Shown here: piece after piece, positions 55,480 through 64,000 of the stretch
How positions within the stretch are numbered: position 1 is the stretch's first letter
How the letters are laid out: every line of letters begins with the position of its first letter
Assembly: GCA_019096155.1 (NCBI GenBank)
Contig: JAHCVI010000003.1
Location: forward strand, 3,534,001-3,598,000
Direction: 5' to 3'
DNA length: 64,000 bases
Source: Staphylotrichum longicolle
Lineage: Eukaryota; Ascomycota; Sordariomycetes; Sordariales; Chaetomiaceae
Position numbers and translations under genes: made by a program
The notes under the pieces: model-generated
Seen by the model: the letters and a program-made list of their open reading frames with translations, nothing else
What the model was told of the DNA's origin: nothing
Databases searched by the model: none

Positions 55480-58133
55480 AAAGAAGAAGAAAGACGACCC
55501 GAATCAGACCTATATCTGTCGTCCTCGCCATTGCCATTACCGCTGCCATTGTGTTGACCCAAAAGTATCCCCCGCTCCACGCCGTCCAGCCACCCCTCCC
55601 ACCGCGCCCACACCGCCCGCACGCCCACCTCGAAAAAGTGCGCCGCGACCTGGTGCACAAAGTGCCGCGCCTCAATGCGCAGGCGGAGGGAGGCGTTGCT
55701 TTCTCTCTCTTCTTGTCCCGCCCCCGCCTCTTCTCCTCCCCCACCATCGCTCCTCCCAGAAGAAGAAGAGAACAGCTCGTTGGCGACGTATAGCATCCGC
55801 AACACGCGCAGTAGCAGCTTGAAGATGCGGTCGTACTTGAGCAGCGCGCCCGGGGCGAGGACGGGGCGGAGGGCGGCCGGCGGCTTGTAGGACAGGCGCA
55901 AGAAGTCGAGGGCCTCGAGGGAGTGCGGGTCCATGCAGCGGTCGATCTCGGCCGGGGAGAGGTCGCGGACGGCAAAGCTGAGGTCGCCTGGGAGGTTTGG
56001 TTTGTTTGTCGTTGTTGCTGCTGTTGCTGTTGTTGCTGCTGTTGCTGTTGTTGCTGCTGTTGCTGCTGCTGTCGGGGGCTGGTAGCACTCAGACAGGACG
56101 CCCATGAGGGCGAGACGAAGCTCGGAGCTGGCGGGCGGCCAGGTGTGGCGGCCTCCTAGGCGGAGACCCATCTGTCCGCCGTTGAGGGCGACGCCGGCGC
56201 GGCGTTCGGCGGTGCTGAGGTTGGGGTCGAAGAGGGCGTGGGTGAGGCGGCTGCAGAGAAGGCCATTGCCGAGGAGGAAGTATTGTTTCAGGAGGTCGAG
56301 GTGGGTGCGGAGTCCGTGGGAGGTGAAGAGAAGTTTCATGCACTCTTGGTTTATGAGGCTGGATTGGGCCTCGATGATGGGGCTGAAGGATAGTAAGGGC
56401 ACCAAGGCCCAGTGAGGAGGGAGGGTGCTGACGTCGAGTGAAGGGTTTGCTGGCCGGTAGAGCCGTTCGTGGAAGAGCCGTGTGAGCCCATCCTGTGGCC
56501 GGCGGTTCTTCGGAAGCTGGTCGAGTTGTTGTATTGAGGCGAGGAGGTTTGCTTGCACCTGGGGCTCGTCTTTCCCAAAGTATTCGAGCTCCGTAGCGCC
56601 ATGTTCCGGCTCATCAGAGGCCGGCAGTATCATCTCCTGTTGAGGATTCGATAGGATGTTACTGATTGCACGGGATATTTCATTCCGGTATTCGTTAACT
56701 CTCGCCTCGAGCTTAGCTATGGCGTCCCAGTCGAACTCCCATTCAAGCTTCGGTGGACTTGCCGAGGAGACCACGCCTGACCTGGAGAGTGGATGTTCTG
56801 GGTGATGCTCGCGCAGGAACCGAAGGTTTCGGCCAGTTTCAAAGATAGTCTGAGCCAAGTCCTCTGGAATAAAGGATGGCACCTTCTTCTCGTCCAGGAA
56901 GTAATCGGCTTCCTCCAGCTCAAATCCTTGATCATCCAGCCACATCTTGTCCGCGACTCTGACAAAGCCCTTTCCCAGGCCTTTCTTGGTCATGGGAAGC
57001 CCGTCCTCGGCCTTGAGACCAAGCCATTCTTCCACGAAATCGGTCCATGGTTTGGACAAGATGCGCAGGACTTCTCGTGTGGCTTCTTTCAAAAGCTCGT
57101 CCCGATATTCAGAGGCTTGTGCTTCCTGAAACAAGCACGACAAGATGGCTTCATCGGACTTTTGCTGGGCGAGCTTCTTGACAAGGCTCTTGAAGTAGGA
57201 CAGAACTGACTGGACGGGCTGGACGGCAGACTGCAGCTGAAGAATCGACCTCACATCGCGTCCCTGGTTGCTGAGCTCGGATCGCATGACCGTCACAAGT
57301 CGGTCGACGAGGCCTGCGAGAGCGACCCTGACAGGAGTGGACGCAGCAGAGTATGTCTTTTCCGCAAACCCCTGCAGATGTCTGGACGAGTTCCCACAGT
57401 CAAGGCAGAGCTTGTCGACGGCCTTGACTGAATCCAACGACAGGCCAGAGATCCTGAGGGAAGGGGCCGTCTTGGCGAACGAGTTCTTCTCGGGATCCCA
57501 GGAAAAAAGGATGGAGCTTCTCCCCAGCGCAAGATTCAGCAGGCATGCGCAGTAGACTCGGGCGTCTAACAAATCAGGCAGATGGTCGCTTGAAGATCGC
57601 TTAGACATCAATAGGGCATCGAAAACCGCGGGACCGGCCTCGGAGATCAAGACGGACGAGCCCTGGGCTTGATCGGGCTGCTCAAAGCTCTCCCAGGTCC
57701 AGAGCCCGGAGGGTTTGACGCGATTGCCATTGGAGGAGATCCAAAAGTCCTCATCGTTGAGGGGGTCTAGGGGCTCCCCCTCGGGCTCCCCCTCGGACTC
57801 GAGATGCTCGACGATGGGCGCGCTCCGTCGCTTGCTTTGCTCTCCCGCCAACTCTTTTAGCAACGAGGGTAGCCTGAAGAAGACATCGTCACTGTCACCC
57901 TCGATCGTTTTGAGCACCTCAACAGCCCCGGTATCAATTAGACTCGGGGGTGTTTGTGGACATGGCGTGTCTCGCAAATCGAGGGTGAAGAGAGGGTTGT
58001 GAGCGTGGTGAGGGCTGTGGGGGTTGAGAGGGTTGAGAGAGTTGAGAGGGCTGTTAGCCTGGTTGAGCCAGGTGGACGGCCGCCAAAAGTCGGGGATGGC
58101 AAAAAGATCAGAAGGGTCGTCCTCCTCAGCCAT
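55185..58133 (-). CDS. Gamma-tubulin complex component, GCP5/GCP6-like
   Basis: Member of the Spc97/Spc98 family, presumably part of the gamma-tubulin ring complex that nucleates microtubules. Single exon, 982 residues, starting at MAEEDDPSDLFAIPDFWRPS. The open frame reaches a further ATG 50 codons upstream, but that part has no family resemblance and runs into the promoter shared with EAF7. Family features: helical GRIP1-type region (VRVALAGLVDRLVTVMRSEL), NLRFLREHHPEHPL, and the GRIP2-type region with LLKQYFLLGNGLLCSRL and LKYDRIFKLLLRVLRMLY. Two species-type tracts lie in frame: an Ala/Thr run (about 687-707) and an Ala run (about 885-899) encoded by (CTG)n. Length fits GCP5 or GCP6 rather than the short GCP4; which one is unresolved. 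Confidence 0.85.
55433..55477. repeat. (CAG)15 trinucleotide repeat
   Basis: Uninterrupted CAG repeat on the plus strand, read as a polyalanine run (GCT codons) in the minus-strand GCP5/6-like gene. Confidence 0.93.
56013..56071. repeat. GTTGCTGCT-type repeat
   Basis: Imperfect trinucleotide/nonanucleotide repeat of GTT and GCT units, coding for an Ala/Thr-rich tract in the GCP5/6-like protein. Confidence 0.85.
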
Positions 58134-58517
58134 CTTTATAAAACGCCAAAAACAGAACAGTCCAGATCCATGGACGTCTCTGCACTTTGGTTGATGTGTG
58201 TTGCTGTGCACATTGGGATCAAGCGTAAGTGGGACGCGCTCTTGCTTGTCGCGTTCATTTGCATGACCAACCCGAGCCAACATTAACTAACCCTAACCCA
58301 ACTGTTTTGTTGCCTGCCGTGAAACCACCAAGGTGCCCATTGAGCTTGAACTTGAAGCTCCAGCTTCTGCTCTGGGCTGGGCTTTAGCAATTGACATCGT
58401 CGGCCACCCACACACCTCTGCGCAACCGTGTTATTCTGCACCAGTGTCTTTCACCATTCTAGTCAGCGATTGTGCTGGGATTCAAGCAGCCTTGCGTCAC
58501 GAATTGGTCTTCTCAAG
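58134..58517. promoter_or_regulatory. Divergent promoter region GCP5/6-like / EAF7 with telomere-like motif
   Basis: 384 bases between two start codons. It contains CTAACCCTAACCC at 58287-58299, two telomere-type repeats in a promoter position. Such AACCCTAA elements can bind Tbf1/Myb-type factors in fungi; function here is inference. Confidence 0.6.
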
Positions 58518-59308
58518 ATGCCGCCCAAGAAGAAGGGCGGACGGGCGAGCACCCAGGCGGGCGCGACGCCCTCATCGGCGACACCTCGAGACGACGATGC
58601 CATGGACGTCGACACACCAGCGCAGACTCCGACAGCTGCAGGCCCCCAACCTCCAAAACCAGTGACCGATCCATGGACCGACGACCAGGTCGCATCGCTA
58701 TTCAAGGGCGTCATTAGGTGGAAGCCAGCGGGTAGGTCACCTCCACTTGGGCAATCTGCCAACCACTAATTGTGTCTGCGCGCCAGGGATGCACAAGCAC
58801 TTCCGCATACTAGCCATCAGCGAGCATCTTCGAAACCACGGCTTCGACCCCGACGCCTGGCCGCACACCCGGGTTCCCGGCATCTGGGCCAAGCTAGGCG
58901 AGTTCTACAACCTCGAGGCCATCGACGAGCGGGAAAATAACATGGATCCGCCGGACGAGGAGGGCCAGCCGAGGCGCTACCACGACTTCAGCCTGCCCTG
59001 GGACGACTACGGCGACCTGATTCTGGAGAGGGCACGCGCCGACCCTAGCGAGGCACCGACTAGCCCGCCCCAATGGGACCCGGATGCGCCCCCGGGCGAC
59101 TCTAGGAAGCGGAAACGGGGCGCTGCCGACACGCACTCGAGAACTCGCAGTAGTACCGTGGAGGACACGGAGGACGAGACGCCGGCCGCGAGTCCTACGA
59201 GGAAGCCGAGTAGGGGGGCAAGGGCCACGAAGCGAACCTCTAGTAGAGGTCGTAAGGTCAAGGAAGAGTCTTCGTCCGAGGAGGAGAGCGGCGAGGAAGA
59301 GGAGTCGG

Positions 59309-59339
<31 letters not shown>

Positions 59340-59442
59340 GACAGGCACGCCGGCCTCTACGAGGACTGGTAGGGGAGGTACCAGAGGACGCGGAGCTGCT
59401 AGAGGAAGAGGCCGGGGTAGAGGCCGAGGGCGTGGACGATGA
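58518..59442 (+). CDS. EAF7: NuA4 histone acetyltransferase subunit Eaf7 (CT20/MRGBP family)
   Basis: Nuclear subunit of the NuA4 acetyltransferase (in yeast part of the Eaf3-Eaf5-Eaf7 module). Exons 58518-58731 and 58787-59442, 289 residues. The CT20 domain spans about residues 50-165: WTDDQVASLFKGVIRWKPAG, then KHFRILAISEHLRNHGF, PGIWAKLGEFYNLEAIDERE and FSLPWDDYGDLI. The C-terminal half is disordered, with an acidic Glu/Ser run (SSSEEESGEEEESEEEDEEE) followed by an Arg/Gly RGRGRGRGRGR end. The start ATG sits in a good context (caagATGCCG) and gives a basic N-terminus MPPKKKGGR typical of this family. Divergent from the gamma-tubulin complex gene. Assignment is firm. Confidence 0.94.
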
Positions 59443-59831
59443 GACTGTACCTTTGCAGTGTCTTACCGGCGCTGCTTGTACCCTATGTACATCCTGTAAT
59501 TCTGCGTTTACACTGCGGGCCTTTCTCAACACCCTGGAACTGGCGCCCCTAGGTTGGCTTATGGATACCCAATTAGACAAAACAAACTTCCATTATTATA
59601 CACCACCTTCTGAGAGTTTTTACCCCCCCGTTCGTCACTTTGATTTTCTGACGCACCTGGGTCTGGTGGTCGTGCAGTGGATGGCGTTGCTTGGAGCTGG
59701 GCGACAACCCCACCAAAAAAGGACCCCGCAATCGCGCTGATAGCATGACAACGCGCCTGAATTTAGGTCATTATGTACTTTCCCCTGACACCTCTTTGTT
59801 GACAACCCCGTAAACAGAGACATCGCCCAAC
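59443..59831. other. Spacer EAF7 to ASK1
   Basis: 389 bases in a tandem gene pair: EAF7 3' UTR, then the ASK1 promoter and leader. No coding potential beyond frame shadows. Confidence 0.6.
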
Positions 59832-61422
59832 ATGTCTCGCCCGGGCCCCTCGGCGCCGAGGAATCTCACGCTGACCGAAGAGCTCGAGAAACTTGAGCAG
59901 TCCATTACCCTTACACTCCAAGGTCGGCTGCGAACCCTGCGAGCTTGTCTGACCAAGGGACACTCGGAACTGACAGCTCCCAGAAATCGACCACAACTTC
60001 AGCAAGGCGCATCGCATTGTCACGACAAGCATTCTACCCCTCGTTGAGCAGTATGGCGAACATTCGCGCACCGTGTGGGAAGCCACCAAGGTCCGATTCT
60101 CCCCATTTCTCCCGAGACTGTTGTGCCCAAAGTTCACACCGACTGACCTGCCCCCCCCTCGCGCAGTTTTGGAAGCAGTTCTTCGAAGCCTCGGCCAATG
60201 TGTCGCTGTCCGGATACGAAGATCTCGCTGGAAGTGAGGACAATACAGCAATAACCGCCGAAGAGAGCACAGTCCACAATGAGACGACAGCCGACTACAC
60301 ACCCCGTCCCCGCAGCGCTGGCGAGCACGACACCACCATCAATGCGGACCAGTCGTCTTCCATGTACCATGGACATGAAGACCAACAAGACGAATCCCTC
60401 CTCGCGGATAACGATGGTGACCTGACCGGCAGCACGCCCCGGCCGCCCGCAACCAAGACCCTCTCGCTCCGCCCGCAGTTCGCCAACCTCTCCTCTCCTT
60501 ACGAGTCCCTCAAGCGCGAGTATGACAACAAGAACGCTGGCGGCAGGGGCAGTCGCACACCGGGTGCAGCCGACGAGGAAGAGGAGGATACGGAGCTCCT
60601 CTTCCAGCAGCACACGGCCCGGCTGCCCGACATGTCCATGACGCCGCGAGCTTCTCTTGACGCAAGCGGCCTGCCGCTCGACGACAACGACGATGACGAC
60701 CTAAACTTTGGCAAGGCCAAGAACAAAGACCCGCTCTTGCATCGCATGCTCGACAAGAACTACCGCATCGCCGCCACGCCGCACAAGGGCGCCGGCGGCA
60801 CAGGCATCTCGCCCATCAAGTGGAAGGTCGACAAGCTCTCCACCCCGGCCAAAGGCAAGGAGAAGCAGCAGCAGCAGCAGCAGCAGCAGCAGACACGGCC
60901 GATCTGGGAGGACTCGCCGACGTCGAGCCCCGAGATGGCGGTGCCGCAGCTGCGGAGCGCAGCGTTCATGTCGCCCGTGCGGGCCGCTTACAAGGGGAAG
61001 GCGAAGGCTGCCGCCACCGCGCCGCGGACGCCGGGCGTGAGTGTGCAGACGCCGGCGACGGGCCGCAAGACGAAAGATGTGTTTGCCGCCGCGGCGAAGC
61101 AGCCGGGGACGGGGGTCTCGGCGCGGTACGATGATGAGATTACGTGGGATAGTGACAGTGACGGGTTCGGCGGCATGAGTCCGCCCAAGACAATCCAGTT
61201 TGCGCTGCCGCCGTCCAAATTGCTGCAGACACCAGGTATGATGCCCTCTTTGTTTTACGTGCTGTGAGATTGGATATGCTAACAGAGGGATTAGCCCGCG
61301 AGGCGAGCAAGCGCATCGTCGACAACATCCTCCTGACGGCGGGCGAGGATCTTGAGGACCCGTCCGAGTACAGCCCGACCGTTGTCAAGATGAACCAGGA
61401 TATTCTAGACGATACGTTCTGA
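59832..61422 (+). CDS. ASK1: DASH/Dam1 complex subunit Ask1
   Basis: Subunit of the DASH (Dam1) ring that couples kinetochores to spindle microtubules in fungi. Exons 59832-59922, 59984-60090, 60167-61235 and 61295-61422, 464 residues. The conserved Ask1 domain is residues about 12-75: LTEELEKLEQSITLTLQEID, NFSKAHRIVTTSILPLVEQY and HSRTVWEATKFWKQFFEASA. The rest is mostly disordered with Ser/Thr-Pro sites suited to kinase control, for example PTSSPEM and KWKVDKLSTPAKG. A Gln run of about 9 comes from (CAG)9 at 60865-60891. The C-terminal exon gives ASKRIVDNILLTAGEDLED, a conserved short motif. Donors gtcggc and gtccga of introns 1 and 2 are weak, but phases and the family alignment fix them. 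Confidence 0.94.
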
Positions 61423-61954
61423 TCTCGCCTCCAAGGGGAAGACAAAAAGACAAAGACGACGATGGGTTATGATCCAAGTAGATTACGAACAAAACAACTC
61501 ATGATACCCCCTCCAAATCCCCTAGGTACTTTCTCTCCCATGTACACCATGCATGCCGTAGCAAAATGCCCCCTTCAAGCCTCTACAGCGGCCCCATCTC
61601 ATTCCAGAAACCCTGCTGAACCTTCCCATGCGGATATCCAATTCAAGGCCCATTCCCCCACGGCACGGCCCTCCCCGTCCTGGGGACCGCACCCCCTTTT
61701 GGCGATGCCATGCCTCCCGCAGCTCTTTGCGCGCGCGTGCGCCCACACCCGCCTTCTCAGCAGGTGGTGTACCGCGGCGCGACTCGGCAGTGTTGCCCCC
61801 TGTCTTCACACAGGGCCCATCATCTTCATCTTTCTTCCCTTCATCACATCCGAAACCAACAACAAACCCCCCTTCGTCGGTTTTCAGGAGTGTTCGGCCC
61901 GCAGTGTGTGTGTGTGTGTGTGTGTGCCTTGGGTCATTTGTCCTTTTCCTTGCT
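61423..61954. other. Convergent spacer ASK1 / small serine-rich protein
   Basis: About 530 bases with C-rich tracts and a (GT)n dinucleotide run at 61904-61926. Two convergent 3' ends; no gene is seen. Confidence 0.6.
61904..61926. repeat. (GT)n dinucleotide repeat
   Basis: About eleven uninterrupted GT units just after the stop of the small serine-rich protein gene on the opposite strand, probably in its 3' UTR. Confidence 0.9.
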
Positions 61955-62158
61955 CTAATACCCCATCCGGATCTGGTTCCGCAGCACCTGCTGCTTCTGC
62001 TTCTGCTGCTGCTCCCGCGCTTCCTTGTCCGCCTTGGACGACGATGACGACGGGCTGTGGAGGCGGTCCTTGAGGAGGGTGAGCCGGCTGGAGAGGGACG
62101 AGGTTGACCCGGTGGAGGCGAGCGAAGCGGTGTCGCTGCTGCTGCTGTTGTGGGACAT
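61955..62158 (-). CDS. Small serine-rich protein with Lys/Gln-rich C-terminus, unknown function
   Basis: Sixty-seven residues in one exon. The start has a near-perfect context (gccaccATGTCC on the minus strand). Residues 3-44 are mostly Ser, Thr and Leu (SSLSSRLTLLKDRLHSP), followed by a charged helix KADKEAREQQQKQKQQ and the end VLRNQIRMGY. The leader upstream (62159-62290, minus strand) is C-rich and includes a ctaac branch-like site followed by cag, so a 5' UTR intron is possible. I do not recognise the family. The non-random composition, start context and convergent position support a real gene, but a chance frame cannot be excluded. Confidence 0.55.
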   Translation of the reverse strand: MSHNSSSSDTASLASTGSTSSLSSRLTLLKDRLHSPSSSSSKADKEAREQQQKQKQQVLRNQIRMGY

Positions 62159-64000
62159 GGTGGTGGCGGTGGCGGGTTGGTGGGTGGAGGCTGGTTAGGG
62201 GGCGGTTAGTTTAGGGTTTGAGGAGGAGGAGGGGGGGGGGCTGGGGGTGGACGGACTTTGTTGGGAGGGCATTTTGGGCGGTGAGGTCGTGATCGGGGTT
62301 GTTATGGTGGTCGTTATGGTGTCGTTATGGTGATAGCGTTAAGAGGGTTGTTCTGGTGAGGTTCGTGTTGAGGACAGTGGTGGTGATGGCGATGGCAGCT
62401 GATGTTTAGGTTCGGAGACGGGTGCAAGTGGTCAGAGATGCTGGACGAGGCTGCTTGATGATTGCCTGGATTGTCTGGCTGATGAGGCTGTCTGATGGTG
62501 ATCGAGATGGGACATCCTGAGGCGGCACCGTCCCGTCGCTTATATACATGGTTTGTCTCTCCTGTGTAAGGGTGATGAAGCAACAACACCCGCCTCCTGG
62601 GCCCCCCAGCCCGCAGTCCAGTCCTCCTTTTGCGAACCAATTCCCGATCCGGACTCGCAGCACTGCCCGATTCCGTAATGCGAGCGCGTCGCGTGTCGAA
62701 GCCTACGTGAGAATGTGCGTAGGCGCCTCAGGATGAAAAACCTAACTTTTTCGGCATGAGTCACGGCAGACTACGGAACTTGGAAATGACACTACTGTGG
62801 CCGACGTGCGCTGCCGGACTGGGTAAAGATGCTTACACCAGTTCTGGAACGAGTAAGTGTGCTGCCAAGAGCCTCGTTGCGTGCGTCAAGCAACGACATA
62901 GCACGCGTAAGTTCGGATGAACTCTAGGCGGGCGGCTTGACGTAGGGCCCTCCACTTGGCCGCGTGTGTCACCGAGAGATTGAGCCGTCAGACTTGGCAG
63001 GGCGGTGCGACGGCAGTGCACACATTCACAACGGGCAAGTTTGCGGTTTTTTTCAGCACCTGTATGGGACTTTTGAGGAGGCTTGGATACGGTATTGTGG
63101 CACTTGAGCTTCAACGGAGCCACCATATGACTGTTCTGGAGGGGCTTTTCATGATCTTTTCTGCTTGCTCATGTTTCGGCATTTTTGTGACAATGGGCCG
63201 GAGCGTGGCATTGGGCATGCGAAACCGGCGGCGATGTGCGGGGAATGGAGCGTGAGAAGTGCCGTCGTCACCCGGTTGCTGGCTAAGCAACAATGATGCT
63301 AAACTCTTTCATCACGCCAACTAGCTTTGTCAAAGAACCGGCATCCATAATGGACGACACGAAGGTGTTGGTGCCTGGCACGAGCTTGGGTGCGTTCACG
63401 GAGCCGCCAAGGCTTGAATCCTGCTGTGTAAGTGCGACCTCGTGGCCGCGCCCTTTTCTGCAAAGGGCTTCGACATGGCTGTATCATTGGTCAATGCGGG
63501 GTGTTAGGGTCGTGCTTACGCAGCAGCTTCGTTGGCTAACGTTGACATTCACGTGCTTGCTTGTTAAGCCACTCGAGTTTTGTTGTTGAGGGCAGAAATC
63601 AATCTCGATCAGGTCCGTGACGTGACGTGTGAGAGTACCGTCACCACTGCGAGCTGTGGAGTTCCCCAATTCGAACGGCTGTCCGGTCGAGTCACAAAGA
63701 TTGTGATGTCAAAACCGTGGCTCAAACCGAGGCACAAATTACACAGTATGTGGAAAGGTGTGAATCAAACAGCGCAAGTGAGTCTGGTTGACGGAATGAG
63801 CAGCTCACTGACTCTGTTGATGGAGGGTTCACTTGAAGGGGATGGTAAGGAGGTTCCTTACCTAAGGTATGTAGTTAAAGTCTCAGCGGGCTCGTCCGCC
63901 TCGTACTCGGGTTGGCCTTGGGACACTAACTTGCAGCGAATTGTTGTTGCGATCTCGATAATTCGAAGGACTGCCATCCGATTTGCTGTCGTCCCAAATC
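62159..64000. other. Non-coding 1.8 kb at right edge
   Basis: The first ~400 bases are the probable promoter/leader of the small serine-rich gene and hold the telomere-like motif TTAGTTTAGGGTTTG (62206-62220) and G-rich tracts, with repeated GTTATGGTGRTCGTTATGG-like units near 62300-62330. The remainder shows no convincing coding frame on either strand. Confidence 0.55.

Noticed and set aside
58134..58283. Upstream ATG adding 50 residues to the GCP5/6-like protein
   Set aside because: The extension has no family resemblance, runs into the promoter shared with EAF7, and the MAEEDDPSDLF start gives a sensible N-terminus.

Overview
The window is nuclear DNA of a filamentous ascomycete. Most genes have short introns (about 50-110 bases) with GT..AG ends and CTRAC-like branch sites. 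Coding regions are GC-rich, third positions favour C or G, and the gene set is fungal (Zn2Cys6 regulator, DASH subunit, NuA4 subunit, ura5). Protein sequences and the style of the proline/glutamine-rich extensions suggest Sordariomycetes, most likely Sordariales/Chaetomiaceae. That placement is inference. I find 20 protein-coding genes and no tRNA, rRNA, CRISPR array or intact transposon.

Left part (1-26.7 kb): 3' part of Mediator subunit MED21; an SDT1/PHM8-type pyrimidine nucleotidase facing it; a long disordered protein of unknown function; a 3.1 kb gene-free leader region; a multi-KH RNA-binding protein; a microsatellite-rich spacer; gamma-tubulin complex protein GCP2 divergent from proteasome subunit alpha-5 (PUP2); a Zn2Cys6 regulator; another 3.1 kb spacer; and the rRNA methyltransferase RRP8.

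Middle part (27.2-46.0 kb): DDI1 (ubiquitin-receptor aspartic protease) whose start codon is split by an intron; a 2.8 kb spacer; a GNAT acetyltransferase with a GC-AG intron; URA5 divergent from the 14-exon GTPase gene NOG1; GDI1; mitochondrial ribosomal protein MRPL4 divergent from a 77-residue single-pass membrane protein; and a C2H2 zinc-finger regulator.

Right part (46.0-64 kb): a 9.1 kb stretch with no supportable gene, then a GCP5/GCP6-like gamma-tubulin complex protein divergent from EAF7 (NuA4), the DASH subunit ASK1, a small serine-rich protein, and 1.8 kb of non-coding sequence.

Most genes are housekeeping: transcription (MED21, EAF7), ribosome biogenesis (RRP8, NOG1), protein turnover (PUP2, DDI1), spindle and microtubule nucleation (GCP2, GCP5/6-like, ASK1), trafficking (GDI1), mitochondrial translation (MRPL4) and pyrimidine metabolism (URA5, SDT1-like). 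They are arranged as unrelated neighbours, often in divergent pairs, with no biosynthetic cluster or obvious new system. The most unusual items are gene-structure features (split ATG, GC donor, micro-exons, competing splice acceptors) and the large gene-free interval upstream of the C2H2 regulator. Exon borders were set by hand from splice signals and reading phase. All phases close, but no transcript data were available.
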